From Lachnospiraceae bacterium UBA3638 (GTDB lineage Bacteria; Bacillota; Clostridia; Lachnospirales; Lachnospiraceae): a DNA stretch of 30,960 nt. Below the pieces are notes generated by a model. It was not told the origin of the DNA. It was given only the letters and a program-made list of their open reading frames with translations, and did not search any database. Positions 16,586-25,597 of this stretch are shown in pieces (within the stretch, counting starts at the first letter, position 1; the number at the start of each line of letters is the position of its first letter). The DNA lies in the NCBI GenBank assembly GCA_002373595.1, contig DFKT01000062.1, forward strand, positions 1 through 30,960, read 5' to 3'. The position numbers and the translations under genes are program-made.

Positions 16586-17764
16586 TTATCTGCCGCCGAT
16601 CTTTCTTAGATCCTCTATCTTTTCTTTCATGACTTCGGCTATCCTGTCTATTTCACCCTCTGTATTTCTGTATGAAAGAGATAACCTTACGCTTCCGGAA
16701 GCCTGCAGATCAGTCCTTCCTATTGCCTTAAGCACATGCGAAGGCTCGAGTGCTCCCGTCGAACATGCCGATCCCGAAGAAGCACATATTCCGGCATTAT
16801 CCATCAGCATCAGGAGTGTTTCTCCGTTTATCCCATCGAAGCAAAAGCTCGCATTTCCTGGAATTCTGAGTCCCGACGGACCGTTTAATATACTTCCGGG
16901 TATCTCCGAAAGGACTCTGCTTATAAGTCTGTCTCTAAGTGATATCTCCTTTTTGATGCGGTCCTCGAGCTGCGCTGCCGCAAGCCTTGCCGCACATCCA
17001 AGTCCCACAATCGCCGGTACATTTTCGGTGCCGGGGCGTCGTCCTCTTTCCTGAGCTCCGCCGCGCATAAGCCCCCTCATCGGAATTCCCTTTCTGATAT
17101 AGAGAAATCCGATACCTTTAGGGCCTCCAAATTTATGTGCGCTTGCTGACAGCATATCTATACCGCTCTTGGTGACCGATATCGGAATATGTCCTACGCT
17201 CTGTACCGCATCGGTATGAAAATACGCATTTGAACCGCGGCTTTCTCTGGCCTGCGCAACAGCTTTGGCGATCTCTTCCACAGGTTCGAGCGTACCTATC
17301 TCGTTATTTGAATGCATGACGGATACCAGCACGGTATCCGGTCCGATCCCGTCAAATACTTCTTTGAGACTTACCACACCGTCTTCATCGACGGGTATGT
17401 ATGTTATATCCGCTTCTTTCCTCGCCTGCATTTCCTCACAGGTGCGAAGTATCGCGGGATGCTCGATCGCAGAAGTAACTATATGTGCTCTGTATCCGAG
17501 ATCCTTCCTCATATTCACTGCTCCGCGAAGAGCCCAGTTGTCACTCTCCGTTCCACCTGAAGTAAAGAAGATCTCCTCCGGCTGTGCTCCTATCAGTCTC
17601 GCCACTGACTCCCTCGCCCTGCTTATCGCTACTCTGCTCTTATTCGCAAGAGAATATGCCGACGCCGCATTTCCGAATTCTTCGGAAAAGTACGGCATCA
17701 TCTCATCCAGCACTTCGGGAAGTACAGGTGTGGTTGCGGCATTGTCAGCGTAGATCAAATCCAT
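16586..17764 (-). CDS. Cysteine desulfurase, NifS/IscS family
   Basis: This PLP enzyme takes sulfur from cysteine for iron-sulfur clusters or thio-modified tRNA. The N-terminus MDLIYADNAATTPV is typical. The PLP Schiff-base lysine lies in SASAHKFGGPKG, and the catalytic cysteine lies in the flexible loop ASSGSACSTGALEPSHVL. With 392 residues it is full length. The loop sequence SSGSACSTG is of the NifS/IscS group I type. The ATG at 17764 is chosen because AGAGGAG lies directly upstream and it gives the family's usual N-terminus; the frame remains open for 19 more codons, but these run through a terminator hairpin. No iscU or iscR gene is next to it, so the acceptor cannot be told. Confidence 0.93.
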   Translation of the reverse strand: MDLIYADNAATTPVLPEVLDEMMPYFSEEFGNAASAYSLANKSRVAISRARESVARLIGAQPEEIFFTSGGTESDNWALRGAVNMRKDLGYRAHIVTSAIEHPAILRTCEEMQARKEADITYIPVDEDGVVSLKEVFDGIGPDTVLVSVMHSNNEIGTLEPVEEIAKAVAQARESRGSNAYFHTDAVQSVGHIPISVTKSGIDMLSASAHKFGGPKGIGFLYIRKGIPMRGLMRGGAQERGRRPGTENVPAIVGLGCAARLAAAQLEDRIKKEISLRDRLISRVLSEIPGSILNGPSGLRIPGNASFCFDGINGETLLMLMDNAGICASSGSACSTGALEPSHVLKAIGRTDLQASGSVRLSLSYRNTEGEIDRIAEVMKEKIEDLRKIGGR

Positions 17765-17776
17765 CTCTCCTCTGTC

Positions 17777-17804
17777 AAAAAAAGCCGGAGCTGTAGGCTC
17801 CGGC
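17777..17804 (-). terminator. Intrinsic terminator after nrdR
   Basis: On the minus strand a perfect 8-bp GC-rich stem (GCCGGAGC/GCTCCGGC, loop CTACA) is followed at once by seven T. It lies 17 bases after the nrdR stop and ends only 12 bases before the cysteine desulfurase start, leaving no room for a separate promoter between them. Confidence 0.92.
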
Positions 17805-17821
17805 CTTTGAATGTCTTGCAT

Positions 17822-18271
17822 TTACTGAAGAAACTCCTTGAGACCTTCCATGAACGTATTTACGTCCTTGAACTCTCTGTATACGGAAGCGAATCTTACA
17901 TATGCAACCGCATCGAGATCATGAAGCTTGTTCATTACCATCTCTCCGATGGTACCGCTGGGAATCTCCTTCTCCTCAAGCTGGGAGATCTCATTCTCGA
18001 CCTCATCAACCAATCTGGTTATCTGAGCTGCACTTACAGGTCTCTTGTGACAAGCTCTGAGGACACCCGACTCGATCTTCGCACGGTCATATGCCTCGCG
18101 GTTATTGTCTTTCTTGATGATCATGAGAGGGATCGTCTCGACCTTCTCGTAAGTCGTGAATCTCTTTCCGCAATCATCGCATATTCTGCGTCTTCTGATT
18201 GAAGCATTGTCATCTGCGGGTCTCGAATCTATAACCCTTGTGTTGTCTTTGCTGCAATAAGGACATTTCAT
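17822..18271 (-). CDS. nrdR: Transcriptional repressor NrdR
   Basis: NrdR represses ribonucleotide reductase genes by binding paired NrdR boxes, with its oligomeric state set by ATP and dATP. The 149-residue protein begins with a zinc ribbon (MKCPYCSKDNTRVIDSR... CDDCGKRFTTYE) with two CxxC pairs, followed by the ATP-cone domain (about 46-136: LMIIKKDNNREAYDRAKIESGVLRACHKRPVS). Length and motifs match the family closely. It is the last gene of the ftsZ unit before a strong terminator. I found no ribonucleotide reductase gene in the window. Confidence 0.97.
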   Translation of the reverse strand: MKCPYCSKDNTRVIDSRPADDNASIRRRRICDDCGKRFTTYEKVETIPLMIIKKDNNREAYDRAKIESGVLRACHKRPVSAAQITRLVDEVENEISQLEEKEIPSGTIGEMVMNKLHDLDAVAYVRFASVYREFKDVNTFMEGLKEFLQ

Positions 18272-18277
18272 AATTGA

Positions 18278-18595
18278 TCAACCTTTTGGCATGCGGTAAC
18301 TTTCCCAGTTTTCCGACGCATGCGCCCACTCCTCTCGCTTTTCGTTATATTTATCATTCATCCAGGAAACGGCATCTGTGATACCGTCCTCATCGAATGA
18401 AAAACTCGCTCTTTGCTTACTATCCTCAGAGGTGGTAGCGTAATTGAACGGTTCGGGCCAGACTACGCATGCAAGAGACTTATTACCTTCTTCGTCCTTA
18501 ACGCATTCGAGTCTGTATCGCATCCCCTTGTAGGAGCCTGAATAATCAGACTTAACAAGAAATTGAAGGGGAAGTATATCTTTTACTTCTATCAT
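18278..18595 (-). CDS. Unknown 105-residue protein between ftsZ and nrdR
   Basis: I do not assign a function to this small soluble protein. It has an N-terminal LPLQFLVKSDYSGSYKGMRYRLECVKDEEGNKSLACVVWPEPFNYATT segment that looks like a beta-sheet fold, and a helical C-terminus rich in Trp (AVSWMNDKYNEKREEWAHASENWE). Similar proteins next to ftsZ or nrdR in Clostridia are, as I recall, sometimes labelled GNAT acetyltransferase, but no acetyl-CoA binding motif is visible. Its start codon ends one base from the ftsZ stop and its stop is six bases before nrdR, so all three are co-transcribed. A role linked to division or nucleotide supply is only a guess from position. Confidence 0.75.
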   Translation of the reverse strand: MIEVKDILPLQFLVKSDYSGSYKGMRYRLECVKDEEGNKSLACVVWPEPFNYATTSEDSKQRASFSFDEDGITDAVSWMNDKYNEKREEWAHASENWESYRMPKG

Positions 18596-18596
18596 T

Positions 18597-19919
18597 TTAT
18601 TTCCTGTTGGATAAGAAATCGGGAACCTTGATGTGATTCTCTTTTACCTTGCTCGTAATGGGAGCTCCGGTTGATGCAGCGGGTGCTGCAGGCGTATGTG
18701 CCTCGGTGCCCCTTGCAGGGCTTGCTGCAGGTGTTACAGCAGCTCCGGGAATAGCGGAAGCAGGTATAGGTCCGGTTCCGATATTGCTCGAAAGAATGGG
18801 ATTGGTGGTCACTCCGGCTGCGGGCGAAACAGGTCTTGCCTGAGGAGTAACTCCATGAGTCGGATATACTACTGCAGGTCCTGCAGGCTTAGCAGGCTGC
18901 GGTCTTGCAGGCGCTGCGGCCGTTCCGGGAAGAGGAGGTCTCTGTCCTACAGTGTTCTGCTCAGGATTGTCTACGCCGGTAGCAATAACGGTGACCACAC
19001 AGGAATCGCTCATAGTCTTGTCTACAACGAGTCCGAGCTTGATCTCGATCTCGTCTCCTACGAGGTCTCCGAAGTAATCAAGTATCGAATAGTAATCGTC
19101 AACAGTGATGTCACCCGTTACGTTAGCAACGATATTGTGTGCGGAATTGATCCTGGTCTCAAGAAGAGGGCTCTCTACGGCATTACGTACCGCATCCTCT
19201 GCTTTCTTCTCTCCCTTGCCCACACCGATACCGATATGTGCAAGACCCTTGCCGAGCATGGCAGCACGGATATCCGCGAAGTCTACGTTTATATCACCCT
19301 GATGGGTAATGAGCTCACTTATGCCTCGTACAGCCTGATGAAGGATCTCATCAACCTTTCTGAAGCCCTCCTGAATAGGAAGGTCGCGGCCTACTTCAAG
19401 TACTTTATCATTGGGGATAACGATGAGTGAATCAACATTGGCGTAGAGTTTTTCGATACCCTCTACCGCTCTTCTCATCCTGGGAAGTCTCTCTTTGGTA
19501 AAAGGCTTGGTAACGATACCAACGGTAAGGATCTCTTTGTCCTTGACAGACTTTGCGATCTCTGCCACAACAGGAGCCGCACCTGTTCCGGTACCGCCAC
19601 CCATTCCGCAGGTGATGAAGAGCATATCCGCCCCCTCAATCGCCTCTGCAATGGCGTCAGCGCTCTCTCTTGCTGCAGCCTCTCCGACTGTGGCATCCGA
19701 TCCGGCGCCAAGTCCTCTTGTAAGCTTCTCACCCAGCTGTACAACCTTTGGTGCTTTGCAAAGCTGGAGGTCCATCATATCGGTGTTCATTCCTACGAAC
19801 TCAACACCGTCTATACCTTCGTCGATCATTCGGTTTATCGCGTTATTACCCGATCCACCGACTCCTACGACGACTATTCTTGCTCTATTTTTGACTTCCG
19901 AAGAATCTACACCTATCAC
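18597..19919 (-). CDS. ftsZ: Cell division protein FtsZ
   Basis: FtsZ is the tubulin-like GTPase that forms the division ring. The nucleotide-binding fold starts VVVGVGGSGNNAINRM, and the tubulin signature GGGTGTG lies in ITCGMGGGTGTGAAPVV. The T7-loop region is seen as NVDFADIRAAMLGKG. After the core (about 320 residues) comes a long Pro/Ala-rich linker and the conserved C-terminal peptide KVPDFLSNRK, which binds FtsA/SepF-type tethers. I place the start at GTG 19919 because GGGAGG lies eight bases upstream; a TTG at 19958 would add 13 residues and put this site inside the gene. It has its own likely promoter. ftsA does not precede it, as is usual in many Clostridia with SepF. Confidence 0.97.
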   Translation of the reverse strand: MIGVDSSEVKNRARIVVVGVGGSGNNAINRMIDEGIDGVEFVGMNTDMMDLQLCKAPKVVQLGEKLTRGLGAGSDATVGEAAARESADAIAEAIEGADMLFITCGMGGGTGTGAAPVVAEIAKSVKDKEILTVGIVTKPFTKERLPRMRRAVEGIEKLYANVDSLIVIPNDKVLEVGRDLPIQEGFRKVDEILHQAVRGISELITHQGDINVDFADIRAAMLGKGLAHIGIGVGKGEKKAEDAVRNAVESPLLETRINSAHNIVANVTGDITVDDYYSILDYFGDLVGDEIEIKLGLVVDKTMSDSCVVTVIATGVDNPEQNTVGQRPPLPGTAAAPARPQPAKPAGPAVVYPTHGVTPQARPVSPAAGVTTNPILSSNIGTGPIPASAIPGAAVTPAASPARGTEAHTPAAPAASTGAPITSKVKENHIKVPDFLSNRK

Positions 19920-19960
19920 GTCAAAATCCTCCCGGTTAATAAAATCACACACACTCAATA

Positions 19961-19989
19961 ATACTAGTATATTTTTACCAATTTTTCAA
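19961..19989 (-). promoter_or_regulatory. ftsZ: Likely ftsZ promoter
   Basis: TTGAAA (19984-19989) and TAGTAT (19961-19966) lie 17 bases apart on the minus strand in the 80-base gap between ftsQ and ftsZ. The -10 sits inside the perfect palindrome ATACTAGTAT. Transcription would start about 35 bases before the GTG, giving ftsZ expression independent of the upstream cluster. Confidence 0.7.
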
Positions 19990-19999
19990 CTGTAAATTA

Positions 20000-20731
20000 T
20001 CACTCTCTGACAAATCTGTACTCACCTTTTTCGGAATAATTCTCCATGTGGAGGATACCCTTTTCGGTGGTCAAAGAAGGCAGAATCTGCGGTAAAACCA
20101 TGACTTTGTCCTCCATGTGATCCGACTCGTCTCCAAGGTCCACTCTCACATCTCCAAAATATAACGACAAATCGCCATTGTCATAGAAATGGATCCTGTC
20201 TATAGTGAGTGAATATTTGTCTATCAGTTTGGTCACATCAAGTGTCCTGGTAAATATCGCACTGTCCGTGTCCGCAAGCGGCTTTCCTATCTCCATTCCG
20301 CTAAATGTGATACCCGTAACCTGCGGAACCCCCTGCGTTCTTACATTCGAACTCTCGACTACATATCCGTCCTTGTCGAAATAAACGCAATGTTCCAGGT
20401 AATTTACATATCCCGCGAGTGCCTTTTCGATGACCAGTATCTTTACGGAATTTTTGGATACGACATCGACGCTTATAGCATCCACGAACGGAACATCCGT
20501 CAGCTTTTTGTTTCTGTATTTCATCGAAAGGATGAGCGAATTGTCATCAAGCGGCCCGTTCATTACCATTTCGATGATATCTTCGTCACTGTAATGCCTG
20601 TTTCCTTCGACATATATCTGTGCAGGATCTATCAGATATTCGTTCCAGAAAAAATAAGTCGCAAGCGCGATAAGTGCCAGTATCAGTACAATGACTATAA
20701 ACCTGATAAGCACTTTGGCCGCTCTGCTCAT
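20000..20731 (-). CDS. ftsQ: Cell division protein FtsQ/DivIB
   Basis: The 243-residue protein has a short cytoplasmic start, one membrane helix (about residues 9-30, IRFIVIVLILALIALATYFF), and then a POTRA domain beginning IDPAQIYVEGNRHYSDEDIIEMV. A beta domain follows, with VYFDKDGYVVES and VPQVTGI near 115-140, as in DivIB. It belongs to the FtsQLB/DivIB-DivIC-FtsL complex that regulates septal wall synthesis by FtsW and the class B PBP. Its ATG overlaps the ftsW stop by one base (TGATG), so the genes are coupled. It is the last gene of the mraZ-led unit before the ftsZ promoter. Overall similarity is modest, as is normal for this family. Confidence 0.88.
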   Translation of the reverse strand: MSRAAKVLIRFIVIVLILALIALATYFFWNEYLIDPAQIYVEGNRHYSDEDIIEMVMNGPLDDNSLILSMKYRNKKLTDVPFVDAISVDVVSKNSVKILVIEKALAGYVNYLEHCVYFDKDGYVVESSNVRTQGVPQVTGITFSGMEIGKPLADTDSAIFTRTLDVTKLIDKYSLTIDRIHFYDNGDLSLYFGDVRVDLGDESDHMEDKVMVLPQILPSLTTEKGILHMENYSEKGEYRFVRE

Positions 20732-21918
20732 CAGCCCTCTCCTCTGTAATTGACTATACCGACTCTCAGTACTATACCGACCTCAATGAGCAGGAAAAGA
20801 ACCGAGCTTCCGCCGTAACTGACGAAGGGGAGACTTACACCGGTATTGGGCATGCTGTTGGTCGCAACGGCGATATTCATGACAGTCTGTATGGCAATGT
20901 GCGCCATGACTCCCGTGACGAGCATGAATTCGTATTTCTTTTTGGTGTTGGCAGCGATCGTATACATTCTCCAGAGAAGGATGACAAACATGATCATGAG
21001 AGCCCATGCTCCGACAAGTCCGAGTTCCTCGCAGATAACATTGAAGATCATGTCATTATGAGGCTCGGGGAGGTTACTTATCTTCTGCACACTCTGACCG
21101 AGTCCCTTACCCCAGAGACCTCCGCTTCCTATCGCGTATAATCCCTGCAGAGTCTGGTGCGCAGTCGCATCGGTTGATGTTTCGGGGTGAAGCCATGCTG
21201 CTATTCTCCTCAGTCTGAATCCTGCATTTCCCGACACTCCGGAGTTATTGACCACAAGCACCAATATCAGCGCCGCTGCCGCGGCTGCTCCCATAATGGC
21301 GTAAAAGTATTTTGACTTTTCCGAAGCGATAAATCCCATTACAAAACAGATACCATAAATGATGATCGCCGAGCTTAAGTTTTTGGTAATGAACAGTATC
21401 TCCGCACATATGGGAATCGGAAGAGCAAGTATGACACCAAAGCCGTGCAGCTCATTGATATCATCTCCGAGTCTGTCTATCATCGTTGCCATGAATATGA
21501 TCATGAAAAGCTTTGCAGCCTCGGCGGGCTGAAAGTTCATTCCGAGTCCGGGGATCTGCACCCATCTGGATGCACCGTGTGAATCGATACCGAAAGGAAT
21601 GACAAGAAGCACGAGTGCGCAAGAGAAAAAGTAGAGGAATGCAAAATAATTCCTGTACCATCTCTGCGGAACGGTGAGCATTGCAAACATGAGTACAAGG
21701 CCGATAAGATCTGCCTGCAGCTGTTTCTTGAGATAGTGTGTCTCGCTTCCCCAGTCTCGCACCGCTACCGATGAGCTTGCCGAGAACATAACAAGAGCAC
21801 CAAAACAAAGCAGGAATATAAGTATGCCCACAAGGTTAAGATCAAGCTCTTCAGGACGTACCTTTAATTCCGGTTTGAATAACAGATTTAATTTTTTCTT
21901 CTTTGCTTCTCCTGCCAT
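20731..21918 (-). CDS. ftsW: Peptidoglycan glycosyltransferase FtsW (SEDS family)
   Basis: FtsW polymerises lipid II at the division site with a partner class B PBP. The 395-residue protein has about ten membrane helices. Family markers include the early FGALVMFSASS, the segment GIDSHGASRWVQIPGLGMNFQPAEAAKLF (about residues 110-138), the long extracellular loop region ending in GLYAIGSGGLWGKGLGQS, and the C-terminal NTGVSLPFVSYGGSS. Its start lies three bases after the stop of the class B PBP gene, its natural partner, and it overlaps ftsQ. RodA or SpoVE have the same fold; the division-cluster position favours FtsW, while SpoVE remains possible for a spore former. Confidence 0.92.
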   Translation of the reverse strand: MAGEAKKKKLNLLFKPELKVRPEELDLNLVGILIFLLCFGALVMFSASSSVAVRDWGSETHYLKKQLQADLIGLVLMFAMLTVPQRWYRNYFAFLYFFSCALVLLVIPFGIDSHGASRWVQIPGLGMNFQPAEAAKLFMIIFMATMIDRLGDDINELHGFGVILALPIPICAEILFITKNLSSAIIIYGICFVMGFIASEKSKYFYAIMGAAAAAALILVLVVNNSGVSGNAGFRLRRIAAWLHPETSTDATAHQTLQGLYAIGSGGLWGKGLGQSVQKISNLPEPHNDMIFNVICEELGLVGAWALMIMFVILLWRMYTIAANTKKKYEFMLVTGVMAHIAIQTVMNIAVATNSMPNTGVSLPFVSYGGSSVLFLLIEVGIVLRVGIVNYRGEG

Positions 21919-21921
21919 ATA

Positions 21922-24207
21922 TTACCTTCCGGATGTATCGCCAAGCTGTCCCTGAGGGAGATTCGGGTTGGTCGGAACTCCTTCATCAAGGAAATTGGAA
22001 CCGGTCGCATATATAGGATCTCCCGTATATACATCATAGTATCCTCCGTCGGGTCCCATGCGATATCCCGTTGCGGAGTCTATCGGATAAGTCATCCATA
22101 TCGGATATATCCTTCCCGTTTCATTGGTCGAATCGATGATGGTATCCGAAGGAACGTTAGTCGTTATGACGGGCTGTTCATCCTTCGCATCCGAGGAAGT
22201 GCTCGTTGAGAAATTTAGCGTATTCTGCAGATTGTTTTCTGCAAGTTCCTTCTCCTCCGCAGGAGTGAGTTCCTCGGTCATGTAGATATTCAGGTAAGGA
22301 AGAACCTCTGTTAATATATTTCTGACCATACCGCACGCAAGTGATACCTGATCCTGCTTGGGACTGTTAAGTCTGTCTATAACTGTATAAACAGCTATCT
22401 GGGGATCGTCCGCGGGTGCATATCCGATGAACGAAACAACGTATTCATTGTTACCTCTGGGAAGAGTCTCCGCAGTACCGGTCTTTCCGCCTATTGCATA
22501 TCCCGCAGGTCTGGCACTCTTACCCGTTCTTCTCTCTCCGCCCTCGGGCATTACTGTTGCTCTGGTGTACCTTCTGATAAGTTCGCTGGTCGATTCGGAA
22601 ATCGTCTGTCTTAACACTCTGGGCTCGTATGTCTTGATCGTTGCCCCCGATGAGTTAGTGATCTTATCAACCATGTGAGGCTCGTAATAGTTTCCGCCGT
22701 TTATGAGTGAGCAGAACCCTGTGATGACCTGGATCATCGTAGCATCGAAGTTCTGTCCGAATGAGTTGGTCGCAAGGTCGGTGGGAAGCATCATCGATTC
22801 GTCATATACGAGAGATGCCGTTCTTGCCTCTCCTGCGAGATCTATATTGGTCTTTAATCCAAAGTTAAACGCCTGCTGGTATTTGAGGAACTCAGCCTTA
22901 CCCATCTTAAGGCCTATCTTCATGAGTGCAACGTTACATGACCATGCAATGGATTCTTCTACATTTACCGCACCGTCTCCGCCTATCTTGGCATTGTGGC
23001 ACTTGATCTTGTGATCTCCCACTTCGAGGAATCCGTTACAGGTATATACATCTCCGTCATGGATCACACCGGACTCGAGAGCTGCCGCTACGGTAAAAGG
23101 CTTAGCAACAGATCCGGGCTCAAAGGTATTGGAGATGGTGAAATTCTTCCAGAGCTGAGCGAGATTGAGATTGATCTCATCCTCGTTCATCTGCATCAGT
23201 ATCTCGGTAGTGATGATCGTGTCGGTCTTTCTGTACTCAGTGTAGCCGTTATCATTGGTTATGGCTATGATCATATTCGTGCCGAGGAGTCTGTCAGCAT
23301 TCTTGTAATCGTTAGGATCATAATCCGGGTAATTCGCCATAGCGAGGACCCTTCCGGTATTTACTTCCATCACGATGCATCCTAAGTTCTCTGCGCCGTT
23401 TCCTATACGATAATCATTTGCGTGCTGTTCATTAAAGGATCTGAGATTCTTCTCTACTATTCCCTGAATGTTCGCATCGATCGTAGTATGGATCGTATAT
23501 CCGTCGACAGCATCCTTTACCGTTCTCTCGAGAGCATCGTCATCATTCTGATATCCGTACATACGACCATCCGTACCGGAGAGAACGTCATCGTAATACT
23601 CCTCAAGTCCGTACTGTCCTTCGGAATTGCTGTTAAGTCTGGTAAATCCGAGCACCGTGGATGCAAGGCTTCCGTTGGGATATACTCTCTTGTACTCTTC
23701 CTCGAAGGTAACTCCCTTTATCTGCTTATTCTCGGTCTGTGCATTAACAAAGGGTTCTATGCGCGAATAGGAAAGTCTCTTCAGCGCGACATAGTATCTT
23801 GAGGTTTCGTTGTGAGTAACAAAGTTCCTGATCTCTCCCGTATCGAGTTCGGGGAAATAGAGCGCAATAGCATCAAGCGTAGGCTCCAGATAAGGCATAT
23901 CATCATGCGTGGTCATAACAGAAGCATCGATGACCATATTGTAAACCTTTTCGCTCGTTGCAAGGATAGTTCCCTTGGAGTCTACTATATCGCCTCTCTT
24001 GTAAGGGAGTATCGTCGTATCATACTGCTGGTTGGAGAGAACTATTCTCTCGTAATCCGCACCGTGCACTTTTACGATGCTGTACATTCTTATCGCTAAA
24101 GCGAACAAAGCCGCAAGGAGTACCATAAATACTCCGAGCAGCTTGTTTCTTCTTGCGCGCCTGTGTGTCGACCTTGGTTTTCTGCTTCTCTTCTCTTCTT
24201 CAGGCAT
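21922..24207 (-). CDS. ftsI: Division-type penicillin-binding protein 2 (class B transpeptidase)
   Basis: This 761-residue protein is a class B PBP that cross-links septal peptidoglycan. After a basic cytoplasmic start it has one membrane helix (about residues 22-42), the N-terminal pedestal domain with YKRGDIVDSKGTILA, and the transpeptidase domain. Catalytic motifs are SVAK (Ser366-Lys369 in FEPGSVAKPF), SCN (423-425) and KTG (575-577). No PASTA domains follow; instead there is an extracellular tail rich in Thr/Ser/Asp and then Tyr/Gly/Pro (about 665-761). A segment before the active serine (about 303-355) is longer than in Proteobacteria. SpoVD is the sporulation paralogue and cannot be fully excluded, but the site between ftsL and ftsW supports division. 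Confidence 0.92.
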   Translation of the reverse strand: MPEEEKRSRKPRSTHRRARRNKLLGVFMVLLAALFALAIRMYSIVKVHGADYERIVLSNQQYDTTILPYKRGDIVDSKGTILATSEKVYNMVIDASVMTTHDDMPYLEPTLDAIALYFPELDTGEIRNFVTHNETSRYYVALKRLSYSRIEPFVNAQTENKQIKGVTFEEEYKRVYPNGSLASTVLGFTRLNSNSEGQYGLEEYYDDVLSGTDGRMYGYQNDDDALERTVKDAVDGYTIHTTIDANIQGIVEKNLRSFNEQHANDYRIGNGAENLGCIVMEVNTGRVLAMANYPDYDPNDYKNADRLLGTNMIIAITNDNGYTEYRKTDTIITTEILMQMNEDEINLNLAQLWKNFTISNTFEPGSVAKPFTVAAALESGVIHDGDVYTCNGFLEVGDHKIKCHNAKIGGDGAVNVEESIAWSCNVALMKIGLKMGKAEFLKYQQAFNFGLKTNIDLAGEARTASLVYDESMMLPTDLATNSFGQNFDATMIQVITGFCSLINGGNYYEPHMVDKITNSSGATIKTYEPRVLRQTISESTSELIRRYTRATVMPEGGERRTGKSARPAGYAIGGKTGTAETLPRGNNEYVVSFIGYAPADDPQIAVYTVIDRLNSPKQDQVSLACGMVRNILTEVLPYLNIYMTEELTPAEEKELAENNLQNTLNFSTSTSSDAKDEQPVITTNVPSDTIIDSTNETGRIYPIWMTYPIDSATGYRMGPDGGYYDVYTGDPIYATGSNFLDEGVPTNPNLPQGQLGDTSGR

Positions 24208-24223
24208 TACCCGATAATCAGCT

Positions 24224-24637
24224 CTACTCTCCTACCCTGCGCATGTAATCGTTGTTAGCGCCCTCGTAGAAAATGATCTGTCCTTCCTTGGCATATCCCA
24301 TTCCGAGCTCTCCTCTTGCCACCTGCTCGATCATCTCGAGATCGATGGAGGAAACAGCTGCGGAATATCTTGCATCGTTTGATGACTTAAGATTGTTAAG
24401 CTCGACCTGCTTAGATGCAACGGTCTTTATCTGATTGGTAAGTGCGCTTCTAAGCTGTACATATTTTATAATACTGCTTGCGCAAAAAGCAAACGAGAGG
24501 AGCATAAGCCCAATCGCAACTCTGTAGAGAACGCCCGGAGCTATCCTTCTCGCAGGCTTTCCGGAATGAGATCTTCTGATCTCATATTCTCTGTCCTCTT
24601 TTCTTACTGCACTTCCGTACTCGTAATCCGCTCTCAT
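24224..24637 (-). CDS. ftsL: FtsL-type septum protein
   Basis: The 137-residue protein has a basic cytoplasmic N-terminus, a single membrane helix at about residues 39-60 (YRVAIGLMLLSFAFCASSII), and an extracellular coiled coil (about 62-95, LRSALTNQIKTVASKQVELNNLKSS). The end has VARGELGMGYAKEGQIIF, a typical FtsL/DivIC closing segment. FtsL pairs with DivIC and FtsQ/DivIB to control septal synthesis. Sequence conservation in this family is low, so the assignment rests on architecture and on the place between rsmH and the class B PBP, which is the standard ftsL position. Confidence 0.85.
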   Translation of the reverse strand: MRADYEYGSAVRKEDREYEIRRSHSGKPARRIAPGVLYRVAIGLMLLSFAFCASSIIKYVQLRSALTNQIKTVASKQVELNNLKSSNDARYSAAVSSIDLEMIEQVARGELGMGYAKEGQIIFYEGANNDYMRRVGE

Positions 24638-24652
24638 TTCTTACCTCTTGGT

Positions 24653-25597
24653 TTATTCCGATTTCTTTTCAAATGTCCTGAGCTTTGCGCTCGATGATCT
24701 CGGATTGTTCTCAAGTTCTTCTTCGCTCGCCGTTATAGGCTTTCTCGTGATCACTTTCCCCTTTGATACCTTGCCGCATACGCACTGAGGAAAATTCGGC
24801 GGGCATGTGCAGGGATTCTCATTTCGTCTGAAGATGTTCTTTACTATCCTGTCTTCAAGTGAGTGGAATGTTATCACGCATATCCTGCCGCCGGGATTCA
24901 GGAAATCTATCATCTCGTCAAGCGATCTCTCGAGTATCCCGAGTTCGTCGTTGCAGGCTATCCTTAAGGCCTGATAGGTCTGCTTTGACGGATGACCCTT
25001 TGCTCTCATCCTGGCCGGTATCGACGATGCGATAATGTCGTTTAGTTCAAACGTTGTCTCTATCGGCTTCTTCGCTCTGCTTTTTACAATGTTCGAAGCT
25101 ATGCGGGGTGCGAATTTTTCTTCGCCGTAATCTCTTAATATCCTGACCAGTTCTTTTTCTTCAAAAGTATTAACTATATCCGCCGCTGTGAGATTTTGTC
25201 TTCTGTCCATTCTCATATCGAGCGGAGCATCAAACCTGTATGAAAATCCTCTCTCGGGTGTATCGAACTGATGTGAGCTGACTCCCAGATCGAGAAGGAT
25301 ACCGTCTACTCCTGTTTCTCCGACTTCTCTTAAAGTCTGCACCGCTTCCGAATAGCTGCATCTGAATGTCTTAACGCGGTCTCCGTACTCTTTAAGTCGT
25401 TCGTCTGAGGCTTCTATTGCTTCCTCATCGCGGTCGCATCCATAGAGCTTTCCGTTTTCTCCAAGCCTCTCGCAGATTCCGGAGGAGTGACCCGCTCCTC
25501 CGAGTGTACCGTCGAGGTATGTCCCATCGGAGCGGATCTGCAAATCTTTCAAAACTTCCGTATATAGTACGGGGATGTGTTCAAATTTCATAGGCAT
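24653..25597 (-). CDS. rsmH: 16S rRNA m4C1402 methyltransferase RsmH (MraW)
   Basis: RsmH methylates N4 of C1402 in 16S rRNA at the ribosomal P site, using SAM. The 314-residue protein starts HIPVLYTEVLKDL and has the SAM site YLDGTLGGAGHS (about residues 28-39), the GILLDLGVSSHQFDTPERGFSYRFDAPLDMRMD block, and TYQALRIACNDEL; the C-terminal part has ICVITFHSLEDRIVK. All are family hallmarks. The start codon overlaps the last base of mraZ, so the two genes are tightly coupled. Confidence 0.98.
   Translation of the reverse strand: MPMKFEHIPVLYTEVLKDLQIRSDGTYLDGTLGGAGHSSGICERLGENGKLYGCDRDEEAIEASDERLKEYGDRVKTFRCSYSEAVQTLREVGETGVDGILLDLGVSSHQFDTPERGFSYRFDAPLDMRMDRRQNLTAADIVNTFEEKELVRILRDYGEEKFAPRIASNIVKSRAKKPIETTFELNDIIASSIPARMRAKGHPSKQTYQALRIACNDELGILERSLDEMIDFLNPGGRICVITFHSLEDRIVKNIFRRNENPCTCPPNFPQCVCGKVSKGKVITRKPITASEEELENNPRSSSAKLRTFEKKSE

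Noticed and set aside
17765..17821. Longer cysteine desulfurase start at 17821
   Set aside because: The added residues would be translated from the terminator hairpin and lack family similarity; a ribosome binding site stands before the inner ATG.
18696..19430. 244-residue plus-strand frame rich in Ser, Arg and Cys
   Set aside because: It lies antisense to ftsZ and arises from the strong codon bias of that gene.
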